DNA from: Sanderia malayensis | Taxonomy: Eukaryota > Cnidaria > Scyphozoa > Semaeostomeae > Pelagiidae | NCBI GenBank assembly: GCA_013076295.1 | Contig: RQOL01000802.1 | Location: 62,001-126,000, forward strand | Reading direction: 5' to 3' | Length of the DNA stretch: 64,000 nucleotides | Part shown: positions 33,863 through 45,768 of the stretch, piece by piece | How positions within the stretch are numbered: position 1 is the first letter of the stretch | Layout of the letters: every line of letters starts with the position of its first letter | Notes under the pieces: generated by a model | Told to the model about the DNA's origin: nothing | What the model saw: only the letters and a program-made list of their open reading frames with translations | Database searches by the model: none | Program-made: the position numbers and the translations under genes

Positions 33863-34545
33863 TTGGACGTTATTGTTGATTTTAAAACACGAAGTAATTT
33901 GACTAAACTAAGGCTCAGCTCGCATAAATTACAAATTGAAACAGGAAGGTATGGAAAAAATCCTATCCCCAAAGAGGAAAGATTCTGTGTTTTTTGCAAG
34001 TCAAACACTGAAAATTTTGTTGAAGATGAGTATCATTTCGTGATGGTCCATTATAGGATGATGAAAGAAAACATTTTATTGCACTAGCAGAGCATAAATA
34101 TCCTAACATAGCAAATATCAATTCAGAACATAAATTTATATGGTTAATGAGTCAAGAAGATACTGACATAATCAAAGTTTTGGCAAAAAATATTAATCTT
34201 GCATTTCGAAAGAGAGAAAGCTATCTAAGTAATGAAAAATAGCCCTCAAAAACAAACGAAGCAGCTTTATGTTTTAAACGGCTAATCTATTCATGATTTC
34301 ATATGTGCTGCTGATTCTGTAGTATTATTACTAGATTGAAATGAAATGGAGTGGGTAGCAATTATTATTATTGTTTTTCTTTTTGTTATTGTTCTTCTCT
34401 TTTTTAATTCTTATGTCATATTATTTTTAATTATTTCGATTCAATTTAATTTCTACTTTATTGCAATTTGGTAAATTTGTTATGTTACTGTTATTAGATT
34501 AAGGGCCATTTCGGCCTGTATATCTGCATTGTAAAAAAAAAAAAA
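33863..34545 (+). pseudogene. LINE 3' fragment (reverse transcriptase C-terminal tail) with A-run
   Basis: The frame 33863-34087 gives NLTKLRLSSHKLQIETGRYG, then PKEERFCVFCKSN and VEDEYHFV, a Cys/His tail common at the C-terminus of LINE reverse transcriptases. After a shift near 34085 the sequence goes on AEHKYPNIANINSEHKFIWL to TAG near 34240. The 3' end reads GGCCATTTCGGCCTGTATAT and then a run of 13 A ending near 34545, as for a polyadenylated LINE transcript. Only the end of the element is present. Confidence 0.65.
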
Positions 34546-34786
34546 TTATGTACAATTATTCTTGTGAATCACGTTTTTTGCCTTTTTTGGGAGCAGATCA
34601 CTCTGGGAAGGAAAGTAAGGTGTATTTGCTGCTTACAGCATGTTGTGCAGGTCCATCTCAGTTTTGTTTTAACATCAAGTGAAGATGGCTAGCATACTTT
34701 TCGTTTATTTTCAATGCTCTATCACATACATGTTTTTTTTTTAATAGTGTCATACTAATGTCCAAATCACATCAATCTTATTTGTA

Positions 34787-34810
34787 TTAGGGATAGGGTT
34801 AGGGTTAGGG
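34787..34810 (+). repeat. Short interstitial TTAGGG tract
   Basis: TTAGGGATAGGGTTAGGG followed by TTAGGG, four near-units of the metazoan telomere repeat. It is far too short to be a chromosome end and lies in unremarkable AT-rich DNA. Confidence 0.8.
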
Positions 34811-35640
34811 CTACCATTAGCACATATATAATACACTTGGGAATCAGAGTGTTAAATGAAGTCCTAAATTCATTGAAGTTTTTAATAAACATAAAATTAC
34901 TAGCCCTAATCTTAGCCGGAACTCCAATCTTAACCCCAACACCCTCTTCCTCCCACCTTCGTAAAGCTTCATTCAGTCTTTCGTCAAAATAGGTTCCCGT
35001 ATTAATTGGCCCATATGATTTTTGAGATTATTTACCTGCTAACTTGGATACTTCAAGTTTTTGCTGGTTAAAATTGATATAAATATGTACAAGCCGTATA
35101 CGCAAAACATCAATGGCTTGTTCAGTTAACTGTTCTTTGCCATCAGGTAAGGCTTCCTCCTTGGTATAACCACCATCACAAAATAGCTTCTTTTCAAGCA
35201 CTGCCATTCGTTTTTTTTACGGCCATAACGTTTCTTGCGGCTGTTCAGTAAACAATATAGCTCTTCTTGCCCTAAATTTGACGCAAATAATTAACTACTG
35301 TCAAAACACGAAGACACCCGAAGTGCTCTTCATGAAAATCGCAAAGTAATGAACATCTATCTACAATTGATGTACGTTCACCTAAATATAAAGTGTTACG
35401 TACAGAGGTTAGTAATTAGCAAATATTTATAAAATAACAAATCAATGAAGGAAAAGAAATTATTATTTGACAGTGTGACCAATTGTTAGTTAGGTTGAAG
35501 GTAATTCAAGACGGCATTACAATCGAAACATAAATATGGAGGTTTGAGGGAGTAGGTGGGCAAGGTATTCCTGGTCTGACGGTTGCAATAAGGTCACATT
35601 GGCAAAAAATAATAAAAATAAGTCATGAAAAAGTTCAACT
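34811..35640. other. No recognised gene
   Basis: AT-rich sequence with no coherent frame or obvious repeat. Its last part may be the 3' untranslated region of the minus-strand LINE that follows. Confidence 0.4.
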
Positions 35641-35714
35641 AAATTAGAGAATAATATAATAATTTCTTGATAGTCCAGTTCAATTAAGCTTGTCTAATTC
35701 CCTTTTCAAGGAAT

Positions 35715-37660
35715 CTAACGACTTTTGATTTCTGATATCGTCTGATACAGAATTCCAGATGTTAGTTGCGCTTGGTACAGAAAGAACTTAAATATGTCCG
35801 ATTTACTGTAAGGTACTTGAAATACCCAATTACTACGACATCCATGGGGGTGAATTGGTTTAAACAGAGTTTTAGGGATATCTATTAGGTTATTATTAAT
35901 TTTGTACATCATAACGATTTTGCACTTTCTTCTTCTTTCAGCTAAACTTTCCCATCCCAAAACTTTAATCATTTCACTTGGGCTAGCGGTCCTGCGATAG
36001 TTACTAAAGACAAATCTGGCACTCCTCCGTTGAATCATTTCAAGATTGTTAATATTTTTGCTGTATGAGGATCCCAGATAGTACACGAGTATTCGAGAAT
36101 TGGCCTAACAAGTGTTTTATAGCATGCGTCTTTTACACCTCGAGGGCAGCCACTCATATTTCTCCTGAGAAGGCCTAACGTGCTGTTAGCTTTTGAGCAC
36201 ATTTTTTGTGTTTGGTCATTCCAGCTGAGGTTTTTGTGTAGAATGACTCCCAGATATTTTTTGCTGGAGACTTCTTTGAGCGTGTTGTTATTTATTTTGC
36301 AACTGGACAGTAGTGGACTTCTTTTCTTTGTTACACGAAGGACTTCGCATTTCTCTTGATGAAGAAACATAAATCAGTCATCGCACCATTTTTGTAGACT
36401 GTCAAGATCACTTTGAAGATTGATGGAATCTCTTTGGTGTTTTACTTTTCTATATAGTATGCAGTCATCAGCAAAAAGGCGTACTTGGGATTTTACTTTT
36501 GTTGGCAAGTCATTCATGAAGATGGAAAAGAGGATAGGTCATAATACTGAGCCTTGGGGGACTCCTGAGGTAACATTGACCTCGTCAGATTTTTTTCCTC
36601 CAATAATTACCCTCTGATTGCGATTTGAAAGGAATGAGCAGACCCAGGCATTTGAATTACCCCGGATCCCATAGTGATCTAGTTCTGCCAGCAATCGTTT
36701 ATCGAACGCCTTCTGAAAGTCGAGTAGTATGATATCTGTTTGTTCTCCTTGGTCTAATGCCTGGGCAATTTCGTGGATGGTTATTATCAGCTGTGACTGA
36801 CCAGATCTTTTTGGTCGGAATCCATGTTGTGCATCAGAAAGGATATTGAATTTAATGAAATGATCCATGACGTGAGAGCTGATGATGTGCTCTAATACTT
36901 TGCAGCAGAGGCATGTTAACGATATTGGTCTGTAATTTTCTGGATTGGCCCTAACACTCTTTTTGAAAATATGTTTTACATTTGCTTTTCTCCAGTCATT
37001 TGGAATGATTGATTGATCTATCGATGCTTGATATATAGTAGTTAGGACAGGTGCCAACTGTTTCGCATAGCATTTAAGAAGAATGGAAGGAATTTCATCT
37101 GGCCCTGCTGGTTTGTGTGGATCTTGATTGAATAGAAGCTTCAGAACTCCTTCTTTTAGTATTTCGATGTTTGCTATACTAGGTATCGTGCTTGGAGTCA
37201 AGTCAGGAACATTTTGATCAGACTCATTATTAAATATTGATTTGAAGGTAGTATTAAAATGTTTGACTTAGTCCTATCGTCTGTGTAAGTAATTCCGTTT
37301 GTTGCTCTGATTGGAGAAACACCCACTGAGTCGTGCTTTTTACTCTTAATAAATTGCCGAAATTTTTTGGTTTTGCTTTCAAGTCTGGGGCTACCATGTC
37401 GCTGATGTAAGAATTATATGCACTCCTACACTCCTTTTTCTGTTGCTTTTGTAGTGTCTTGAATTTGCACTGATCACTCACTTTACCAGATTTACGATCT
37501 CTATTCCATTGGCGTTGTTTCTTTTTTGACAGTCTTTTTTTTCCTGTTGATCCATGGTTGGTTAAATCTGGAGGATGATAGTTTACTTGCAACATAGTCA
37601 TTTATAATTTTATGATAAACTTGTTTGAATGAGTTCCAAATATCTTCGACTGCACTGTTT
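35715..37660 (-). pseudogene. CR1/L2/Jockey-type LINE remnant, reverse transcriptase
   Basis: The minus-strand order starts with KKQRQWNRDRKSGK (37601-37254), the linker between endonuclease and reverse transcriptase. The frame 37201-36539 has HKPAGPDEIPSILLKCYAKQ, NYRPISLTCLCCKVLEHI, HGFRPKRSGQSQL and IILLDFQKAFDK. It then has [11 protein letters not shown], the palm catalytic LFADDCILY near 36464-36475, KYLGVILHKNLSW (frame 36370-36035), and finally QRRSARFVFSNYRR and MIKVLGWESLAERRRKCKIV (36086-35715). All seven reverse transcriptase blocks are present. Frame changes near 36540 and 36060 and a TGA near 36372 (between CDD and FMFLHQ) disable it. The 5' endonuclease is missing. Confidence 0.87.
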
Positions 37661-38371
37661 AAATTGAATTCTTTTCATGGAATTATTCATAATCTAGTGT
37701 CAAACCTGTCAATATACCACTGGCTTTATCTGTGTTATCCATGAGTTTATCAACGATTGGTACTGAAAATAGCTCTTCATGAACTTAAAATATTCAGCCA
37801 ATTGATTTACAAATGTGGTTGAGCTATTTCGATTTAAGATGCTGAAATGAAATAAAAACATGGAGGGAGTGAATAACGTTAAGAAATCTGATTGATTCGT
37901 AATTTAAACAATGCACCCACATGTTGAATACTTGAAGAATAAGCGAGCAATAGAGTTTGCAAGATAAGAAGTACCTTGGGCTTTTTCTCTGAAGTCCGCT
38001 TCCCAATTTGGTACCATTTCATCTCCTATTCTTATGTTGCTATCGTCAACAGAGCTTATTAGAGCATCATTTTCCTTTTTAATTTATGTTAATCCTTGCT
38101 TTGTCTGAGGAAATACAAAAAAATGAATGGGTAAAGAGGTTGTAGCATTAGTAAAAAATTTAAAACGGTACGTAGTTTTTGGGGTGGGTCTCTTGACTTA
38201 TGTTTTACATTCGCATGTTGTTTCACATTTTACATTTGTATGTAGCTACAAGGATTTACTATATTCCATGTACTATATTATATGTCATAATATGTAGCGA
38301 ACACATACTATGTATGACGTATCTTAATCTATATTTTGGTTGATGGTTACTTCAGGAGAATGATTATAACT
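37661..38371. other. No recognised gene
   Basis: Up to about 37700 there may be a little more of the LINE upstream region. Beyond that it is AT-rich without coding sense or clear repeats. Confidence 0.35.
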
Positions 38372-38375
38372 TTAA

Positions 38376-39149
38376 AGTGCTTATGCAACGAAATTTGACA
38401 TATCGATTTTTTTATTTTAAATGAAAGCCAAAGATGTACTGATCTGTTTGATGCAATTTTGACGTGTATCTGTCAAGTATAAGTTACTTTAATTTCACCT
38501 TGAATCAGGCCACCTTTTGCGAGAAACATCGCAACGCTGTGACGTCACAGTGATGACCCAAATTATTTTGTGCAATGGAGGTCAATGGGTTTTTTGAAGG
38601 TCTTCTGGTGTTTTAATATCTCCCAATATCTCTCTTTACTTCAAAGCAAAAATGAACGCTAGAATGAATAAAATCCTGCTATCCTAGTTGGTGGGTGCGA
38701 ATGATGTCTGTCTCCTGAACTCCTTAAAAAGATCTTGTTCTGTTTGATTGGTTTTGACATATTATCAGCAACATTATGAAACGATACTTTTTTGCAACAC
38801 TGAGTAATCTTACAATTGTCTCAGTTATGTATCTCTACAACATGTGAATAGTATTATGATTTATTTGCTCCCGAGACAAGATACCCGTCATGTGTGTGCT
38901 CGCTCACAACTCGCCATGTCGAATTTCAACAGAAGGAAGCCTGCTTGACGTTGCAGGCGCGACGTTTGATGACATCAGATTGATGTTCAGTTTTCGCACG
39001 AAAAAGGTCAAAATTGCCTACTTTGAAGGTTAATAGCGAAAAAAGTATACATAATTTGCAAATATTATTTGTGCCACGTTAATCGGTGCATTAAAATATA
39101 TAGATTTTAGAAATAAAAACACTATGTAAAAATTCGTTGCATAAGCACT
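38376..39149. mobile_element. Non-autonomous element with TTAA target (piggyBac/Kolobok type)
   Basis: The left arm AGTGCTTATGCAACGAA starts at 38376 after TTAA (38372-38375). The right arm TTCGTTGCATAAGCACT ends at 39149 before TTAA (39150-39153). The arms are perfect inverted repeats over about 17 bp. TTAA target duplication is known for piggyBac and Kolobok. The 774-bp interior encodes nothing; it contains CTGTGACGTCACAG, a palindrome. It ends only a few bases from the head of the 114-bp array. Confidence 0.78.
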
Positions 39150-39157
39150 TTAAAGCA

Positions 39158-39222
39158 GACTAGGGGTCATCACTCACTTCGCTCGTTCGCTCCAGCCCGT
39201 CAAGTAAAAAAAGCTTACTCTG
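39158..39222 (+). repeat. GC-rich head of the 114-bp array (family E head)
   Basis: GACTAGGGGTCATCACTCAC and then TTCGCTCGTTCGCTCCAGCC followed by CGTCAAGTAAAAAAAGCTTA. It corresponds to the ACTAGCCGGGGG...CCCGTCAAGTAAACAAAGCT head found in all array units after 50440, so this array belongs to the same family. Confidence 0.7.
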
Positions 39223-42200
39223 GTTGGCGCACTTCGTGCGCTGCAATCTCTTACGCTCATGCCCCCTTCAACCCCACTTACAATGGATTAGCTCGCTGCG
39301 CTCGCCTGTTTATCTATTATCAAGAAACATTGCCTGATAAGGTGCACTTTGTGCGCTGCATTCGTTTCGCTCATGGCTCTTTTAGCCCCACCTACAATGG
39401 GTTAGCTCGCTGCGCTCGCCTATCTATCTATTATCAAGAAACACTGACTGATAGGGCGCACTTCTTGCGCTGCATTCGCTTCGCTCATGGCTCTTTCAGG
39501 CCCACGTACATTGGGTTACCTCGCTGCGCTCGCTTGTCTATCTATTATCAAGAAACATTGACTGATAGGGCCACTTCGTGCGCTGCATTCACTTACGCTC
39601 ATGCCCCTTTCAACCCCACTTACAATGGGTTAGCTTGCTTCGCTCGCCTCTCTATCTATTATCAAGAAACACTGACTGATAGGGCGCACTTCATGCGCTG
39701 CATTCGCTTATGCTCATGCTCCTTTCAACCCCCTTACAATGGGTTAGCACGCTTCGCTCACCTGTCTATCTATTATCAAGAAACACTGACTGATAGGGCG
39801 CACTTCGTGGGCTGCATTCGCTTCGCTCATGCCTCTTTCAACCCCACGTACAATGGGTTAGCTAGCTACGCTCCCCTGTCTATCTATTATCAAGAAACAT
39901 TGACTGATAGGGCGCACTTCTTGCGCTGCATTCGTTTCGCTCATGGCTCTTTTAGCCCCACCTACAATGGGTTAGCTCGCTGCGCTCGCCTATCTATCTA
40001 TTATCAAGAAACACTGACTGATAGGGCGCACTTCTTGCGCTGCATTCGCTTCGCTCATGGCTCTTTCAGGCCCACGTACATTGGGTTAGCTCGCTGCGCT
40101 CGCTTGTCTATCTATTATCAAGAAACATTGATTGATAGGGCGCATTTCGTGCGCTGCATTCGCTTATGCTCATGCTCCTTTCAACCCCACTTACAATGGG
40201 TTAGCACGCTTCGCTCACCTGTCTATCTATTATCAAGAAACACTGACTGATAGGGCGCACTTCGTGTGCTGCATTCGTTTGGCTCATGCCTCTTTCAACC
40301 CCACTAACAATGGGTTAGCTCGCTACGCTCACCTGTCTATCTATTATCAAGAAACACTGACTGATAGGGCGCACTTCGTGCGCTGCATTCACTTCGCTCA
40401 TGCCTCTTTCAAACCCACGTACAATGGGTTAGCTCGCTGCGCTCCCTTGTCTATCAATTATCAAGAAACATTGACTGATAGGGCGCACTTCGTGCGCTGC
40501 ACTCGCTTCACTCGTGCATCTTTCAGCCCCACTTACAATGTGTTAGCTCGCTGCGCTCGCCTGTCCAGCAATTATCAAGAAACATTGACTGATAGGGCAC
40601 ACTTCGTGCGCTGCATTCGCCTACGCTCATGCCCCTTTCAGCCCCACTTACAATGGGTTAGCTCGCTGTGCTCGCCTGTTTATCTTTTATCAAGAAACAT
40701 TGACTGGTAGGGCGCACTTCGTGCGCTGCATTCGCTTCGCTCATGCCTCCTTTAACCCCACGTACAATGGGTTAGCTCGCTGCGCTCACCTGTCTATCTA
40801 TTATCAAGAAACCTTGACTGATAGGGCGCACTTCGTGCGCTGCATTCGCTTCGCTCATGCCTCTTTCAACCCCGCGTACGATGGGTTAGCTCGCTGCGCT
40901 CCCTTGTCTATCAATTATCAAGAAACATTGACTGATAGGGCACACTTCGTGCGTTGCATTCGCCTATGCTCATGCCCCTTTCAACCCCACTTACAATGGG
41001 TTAGCTCGCTGTGCTCGCCTGTTTATCTATTATCCAGAAACATTGACTGGTAGGGCGCACTTCCTGCGCTGCATTCGCTTCGCTCATGCCTCTTTCAAGC
41101 CCACGTACAATGGGTTAGCTCGCTGTGCTCGCCTGTCTGTCTATTATCAAGAAACATTGACCGACAGGGGACACTTCGTGCGCTGCATTCGCTTTGCTCA
41201 TGGCTCTTTCAGCCCCACATACAATGGGTTAGCTCGCTCTGCTCCCTTGTTTACCTATTATCAAGAAACATTGCCTGATAGGGCGCACTTCAAGCGCTCC
41301 ATTTGCTTACGCTCATGCCTCTTTCAACCCCACTTACAATAGGTTAGCTCGCTGCACTCGCCTGTGTATCTATTATCAAAAAACATTGACTGATAGGGTG
41401 CCTTTCATGCGCTGCATTCGCTTCGCTCATGCCTCTTTCAACCCCACGTACAATGGGTTAGCTCGCGGCGCTTGCCTTTCTATCTATTATCAAGAAACAT
41501 TGACTGATAGGGCGCATTTCGTGCGCTGCATTCGCTTCGCTCATGCCTCTTTCAACCCCGCATACAATGGGTTAGCTCGCTAGGCTCGCCTGTCTATCTA
41601 TTATCAAGAAACACTGACTGATAGGGGGCACTTCGTGCCCTGCATTTGCTTCGCTCATGCCTCTTTCAACCCCACGTACAATGCGTTAGCTCGCTGCGCT
41701 CGCCTTTCTATCTATTATCAAGAAACCGTGACTGATAGGGGGCACCTCGTGTGCTGCATTCGCTTGGCTCATGCCTCTTTCAACCCCACGTACAATGGGT
41801 TAGCTCGTTATGCTCGCCTGTCTGTCTATTATTAAGAAACACTGACTGATAGGGGGCACTTCGTGTGCTGCATTGGCTTGGCTCATGCCTCTTTCAACCC
41901 CACGTACAATGGGTTAGCTCGCTACGCTCCCCTGTCTATCTGTTATCAAGAAACATTGACTGATAGGGCGCACTTCCTGCGCTGCATTCGATTCGCTCAT
42001 GCCCCTTTCAACGCCACGTACAATGGGTTAGCTCGCTGCGCTCGCCTGTCTATCTATTATCAAGAAACATTGACTGATAGGGCGCACTTCTTGCACTGCA
42101 TTCGTTGCGTTCATGCCTCTTTCAACCCCAAGTACAATGAATTAGCTCGCTGCGCTCGCCTGTCTCTCTATTATTAAGAAACATTGAGTGATAGGGCGCA

Positions 42201-42275
42201 CTTCGTGCCCTGCATTCGCTTCACTCATGCCTCTGTCTACTCCTTTTGCAACAGTTGGGCTCAATTCGCTCGCCT
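39223..42275 (+). repeat. Tandem array of a 114-bp repeat, about 26 copies
   Basis: Each unit contains GGCGCACTTCGTGCGCTGCA, TTCGCTTCGCTCATGCCTCT, ACAATGGGTTAGCTCGCTGC and TATCAAGAAACA. The period is 114 bp with a few one-base indels and about 5-15 percent substitutions by eye. GCGCAC-TTC-GTGCGC forms a six-pair hairpin. As 114 is a multiple of three, stop-free frames of up to 306 codons run through (39330-40250 and others), with a 38-residue unit containing CIRFAHGSF and GLARCARLSIYYQETLTD. No start, domain or signal supports a gene. The last unit (about 42190-42275) grades into the E body. Confidence 0.92.
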
Positions 42276-42277
42276 GA

Positions 42278-42990
42278 GATAACTCCTTATCATAAATTGT
42301 TTATCAAAAGTTTGGGCTTGTTTAATTAGGCCTAAGCGTCGCAAGCATGCCGAAGCAACAATGGCGGTCGCCTACTACCTAAACTACAACTATCTCACTC
42401 AAAAAAACAAAAAAAGCTATCACCTGTGTTTTCAATTGTCTCCTGTAATTTCCCAGAGGTCTCTCAAACAATTAGGAAGTCTTTAGAAAGATAATTCAGG
42501 TCGTGAAACACTTTGAAAGGCGCCCAGTTATCCTTTGTGTTGAAAACAAAAACACGCATCTTCTCAAAAGTATCTGCTGTTCAACTCGAGGGCAAATTTG
42601 CATGATAACAAAAAAGCGTGACTGTTCACGTGAAGTCGCGAATAAGCCAATCAAATTACAGCAAAAGGCAAAACAGGTCACATGAACAACGAATACTGTG
42701 CTCGAAAATGGAGTTTGCAACGCGAATTTGGAAGTTTTGCCACCGTAAACCGTAGTTTTTTTGTGATAGCACAATTAGCAGAATAATTAGTGGAATAATT
42801 CAATAATTTGGGAGAAAATCGAAAAACAAAGTCCATTACTTTTGTCTATTCAGTAAACAGCGTTTTCCGTGCAAATCACAACTCCAAACACCCACATACA
42901 AAAAAGCCTTTGTGATTACACGGTTCGCCGTTTCGGCCCATTGTTTTGGGGCGTTCGACCTATTGTTTCGGGTCAAATCTATTGTTTTTG
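42278..42990 (+). repeat. Family E body, subfamily E1, copy a
   Basis: Matches 50681-51400 closely: GGCCTAAGCGTC, CCGAAGCAACAATGGCGGTC, AACACTTTGAAAGGCGCCCA or its E1c equivalent, CACGTGAAGT(C/T)GCG and GGGGCGTTCGACCTATTGTT. It lacks the CACGTG-TATA-ACTAG end and breaks off into different sequence near 42990. Confidence 0.85.
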
Positions 42991-43097
42991 GGAGCGAAAG
43001 TGCGTCATCATGATTGACTATTTATTCATTTATTCATTCATTTATTCTTTTATTTATTTCATTTATTTTCTGTGAAAATAAACTAGTTCATTTGTCT

Positions 43098-43500
43098 AGT
43101 GATTTTAATCTTAACTTATTGAAACATGAAACAAATCCAAGTGTTGAATCTTTTTTAAATCTAATGTTAGCCAATTTTTATAAACCTTTGATTACTCACC
43201 CTACCCGTATAAATGCTTCTTCCTGCCCCAGTTTAATTGATAATATTTTTAAAACTCTCCTGAATATAACACTATAAGTGGTTATCTCATCAACAATTTA
43301 TCTGACCGTCTACCTAACTTCTCAATTATAGAATATGAAAAAGTAACCGTTCTGAGAAAGTAACCGAGAAAGTATCGTTCTGTACGTGGACTTATCGTTA
43401 TTCATCATGTACACGAATCTGATTATTTGTATGAACTTGGCTCGATTGCCAAAAATATTGATTTGAACTCGAAATTATATTTTCTTTTGGGGGGAGTGTG
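43098..43500 (+). pseudogene. LINE endonuclease (APE-type) fragment
   Basis: The frame gives SSDFNLNLLKHETNPSVESF, then LITHPTRINASS and LIDNIF. GDFN followed by T.PTR....S..ID is the C-terminal signature of the apurinic-type endonuclease of Jockey/CR1-like LINEs. Here the usual GDFN is SDFN. After the stop near 43277 related sequence (SGYLINNLSDRLPNF in another frame) continues for a while. Neither the catalytic N-terminus nor a reverse transcriptase is attached. Confidence 0.65.
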
Positions 43501-44040
43501 AAGGTATTTAAAAAAATGAAAATAAAAATTATAATTTATTCAAGTTTACAAATTTCTGGTTAATTTATCACTTTTGGTTCTGCCATTATGGCCACACCAT
43601 GTTGTTCAGTTGGCATGACAGCTTGGTTTGTTTACAGCATAAATAGGTGTGTCATTTCATTTTTGCCCTCTTGCCATCGATCAGGACCTTGACGCCATAG
43701 ATCTGTGGCCCACAGAGGCAACGAAAACAATAGAACTGTCAAAAAGAACAACAGAATTGGCATCAAGCTGTGCCGTATGGCGTGCACGGATTCCACCAAG
43801 GAATTATATGAATGTGAATTTGATTTGGCCCTAAACACTTTCATCTGGGTGGCCATGTAATCAACTTATTAAAAACAAATTATAGCTTACCTTACTCTTG
43901 GACTTCATTACTAAGAAAACTACTGCTCCATGCTTTATCCCTGAATGATTAAAAACAGATTGCTTTGACCATCTTCATTATTTATAAGTATGCGATGCTA
44001 TAATCATTAAAGTTAGTTTTGTCTTCATTATTAATAAATT
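43501..44040. other. No recognised gene
   Basis: A plus-strand frame at 43649-43834 (61 codons, with LWPTEATKTIELSKRTTELA) matches no family I know. The rest is AT-rich. Confidence 0.3.
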
Positions 44041-44410
44041 TTTACCTTGAGATTTCAAGCTATCGCGGTCTTGCAAGAAGTTCCCTTCAAAGATGATTAA
44101 AATGTTTTCACTTTCGGCTTTCAATTTTTTTGCGATTAATTCTCTTGCAAGAAATTCCTTTCAAAGATGATTGAAATGTTTTCACTTTCGGCTTTCAATT
44201 CTTTTGCGATTAATTCTCGAAACTAAAATGGAAGGAAAATTCAGTTAGCATGCGTCGAGTTAGCATTTTTACCTTGAGATTTCAAGCTATCGCGGTCTTG
44301 CAAGAAGTTCCCTTCAAAGATGATTGAAATGTTTTCACTTTCGGCTTTCAATTCTTTTGCGATTAATTCTCGAAACTAAAGTAATAGGAAAATTCAGTTA
44401 GCATGCGTTT
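44041..44410. repeat. Short direct repeats (about 110-220 bp)
   Basis: TACCTTGAGATTTCAAGCTA with TCGCGGTCTTGCAAGAAGTT occurs near 44043 and 44268. The part CTTTCGGCTTTCAATT..TTTTGCGATTAATTCTC occurs three times (about 44112, 44185, 44338). It ends with AAATTCAGTTAGCATGCGT twice. No coding sense. Confidence 0.8.
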
Positions 44411-44691
44411 TTTAGCTTTGGCTTGTTTTATGGCCTAGCCCTAGAAAAAAAAGCTAAATTAAATTAAGTAGAAATAAGGAACATACTTCTTTGATTGATG
44501 CTGTCTCTTCTACATCTATAAATTCTTTCCGTGTTGCTGTTTTTACAGAAACCTTAATTGTTTTACAATTCTCTTCGTCCCTTTTAGATCCTTTGTCGCT
44601 CGCCATCAGTTTAGTTGTCAGTGGTGGTCAGGTGTCAAGGTGTCACTTTAGTTTGCTCTGTGGCAGGAATAAGAAGAGCCAAAATTTAAAT

Positions 44692-45768
44692 TTGGTTCTT
44701 CTCCAACCTCGAACCCAGGGCCCTTCCAGCTTCGCTGACACGGCCCTGGTACCTCGCAATAATGGGCTGTGATTGGCTAACCAATTAACAATAGAAATTG
44801 CATAAGTTAGTAACCAGGGGAATTTCAAGAATTAATTTTCAAGAAAGGCAAGGAAAACAAAAGAAAATGTGCCGACAATGTGAGAGAAAACGTGACCCTG
44901 CATTGTTGTTATGTACTATGCTTCACGAGTAAACCCCAAAAAGAGTTTTAAAAACCTTTCGATGTTGACAGGAGAAAATTATAAACAGGTGATAGCTTCG
45001 TTTCTTTTTTTCAATCCGAGATATTTTCAAATTTACTTCGGCCTGTCTGCATCGCGCCTAGACCCAGCAAAAACGTATGATTTTTGGACTGATTTGTTGT
45101 TAATTTTGAGGCTTAAAGTTTTGAAAATGAATATTAAAATCAAGTTAATAGCTATATATAAATTTTACGTTTAATTCAGGCGTTATTTTGCTTTTTACAC
45201 GTCTGAAAACAAATAGTTGGGGGGCATAGGAGGAGGTCAATTTTGCTCAACATAAATAATCGCTGTACTCTTCCAAAATGAAAGTTTGCTTTGTCAATTT
45301 ATGAAATTAAGTTTCAAACACTTTTAATAAATATTCTCCCTGATCTTGGAATGTTATTTTTAATTATGTAAATTTCCATGCATCTATTCCTCAAAAATTA
45401 CGATTGAATTCGGATAAAGCCAACATAATCACTTTCAATTTTCGCGTGTTTTGATGGTTTTTAAAAAAATTGCACAGCAACATGCCCGGGGAAATTCAGG
45501 AATGAAAAAAAGACTCTCTGACAAACATTGACCCCAAATAATTCCAAAATTTTCACAGAGAAAACTAAATTGTAAACGAAACAAAATGGCGTGGAGGCAT
45601 GAGCGACGCTGATTATGCTATATTTACCCTGATATCTTAACTTCATGTTCATGTATGTCTTTGCATAGTTACATGGAATAAATTAACACCAAATTTGCAG
45701 GTAGGTACCAGGGCCATGTCAGCGAAGCTGGAAGGGCCCTGGGTTCGAGGTTGGGTTCTTTTCCAACC
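44692..45768. mobile_element. Foldback-type element with about 63-bp inverted arms
   Basis: The arms 44692-44754 and 45703-45768 are near-perfect inverted copies (CTCGAACCCAGGGCCCTTCC and CAGCTTCGCTGACA(C/T)GGCCCTG). The 948-bp middle has no recognised gene. The outer flank of the left arm (AGAGCCAAAATTTAAATT) recurs at 48420, which suggests the repeat is larger than the arms. I cannot tell whether the arms are terminal or a separate inverted insertion of one repeat. Confidence 0.6.

Noticed and set aside
34787..34810. Telomere or subtelomere
   Set aside because: Only four TTAGGG-like units without adjoining repeats; interstitial tracts of this size are common.
39223..42275. CRISPR array
   Set aside because: The whole 114-bp unit repeats with variants; there is no alternation of constant repeats and unrelated spacers, no cas genes, and the DNA is eukaryotic.
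39223..42275. Hammerhead ribozyme in the 114-bp unit (retrozyme)
   Set aside because: CTGATAG is followed by a good stem and GAAAC occurs nearby, but the CUGANGA core is not matched and GAAA does not follow the stem, so the catalytic core is absent.
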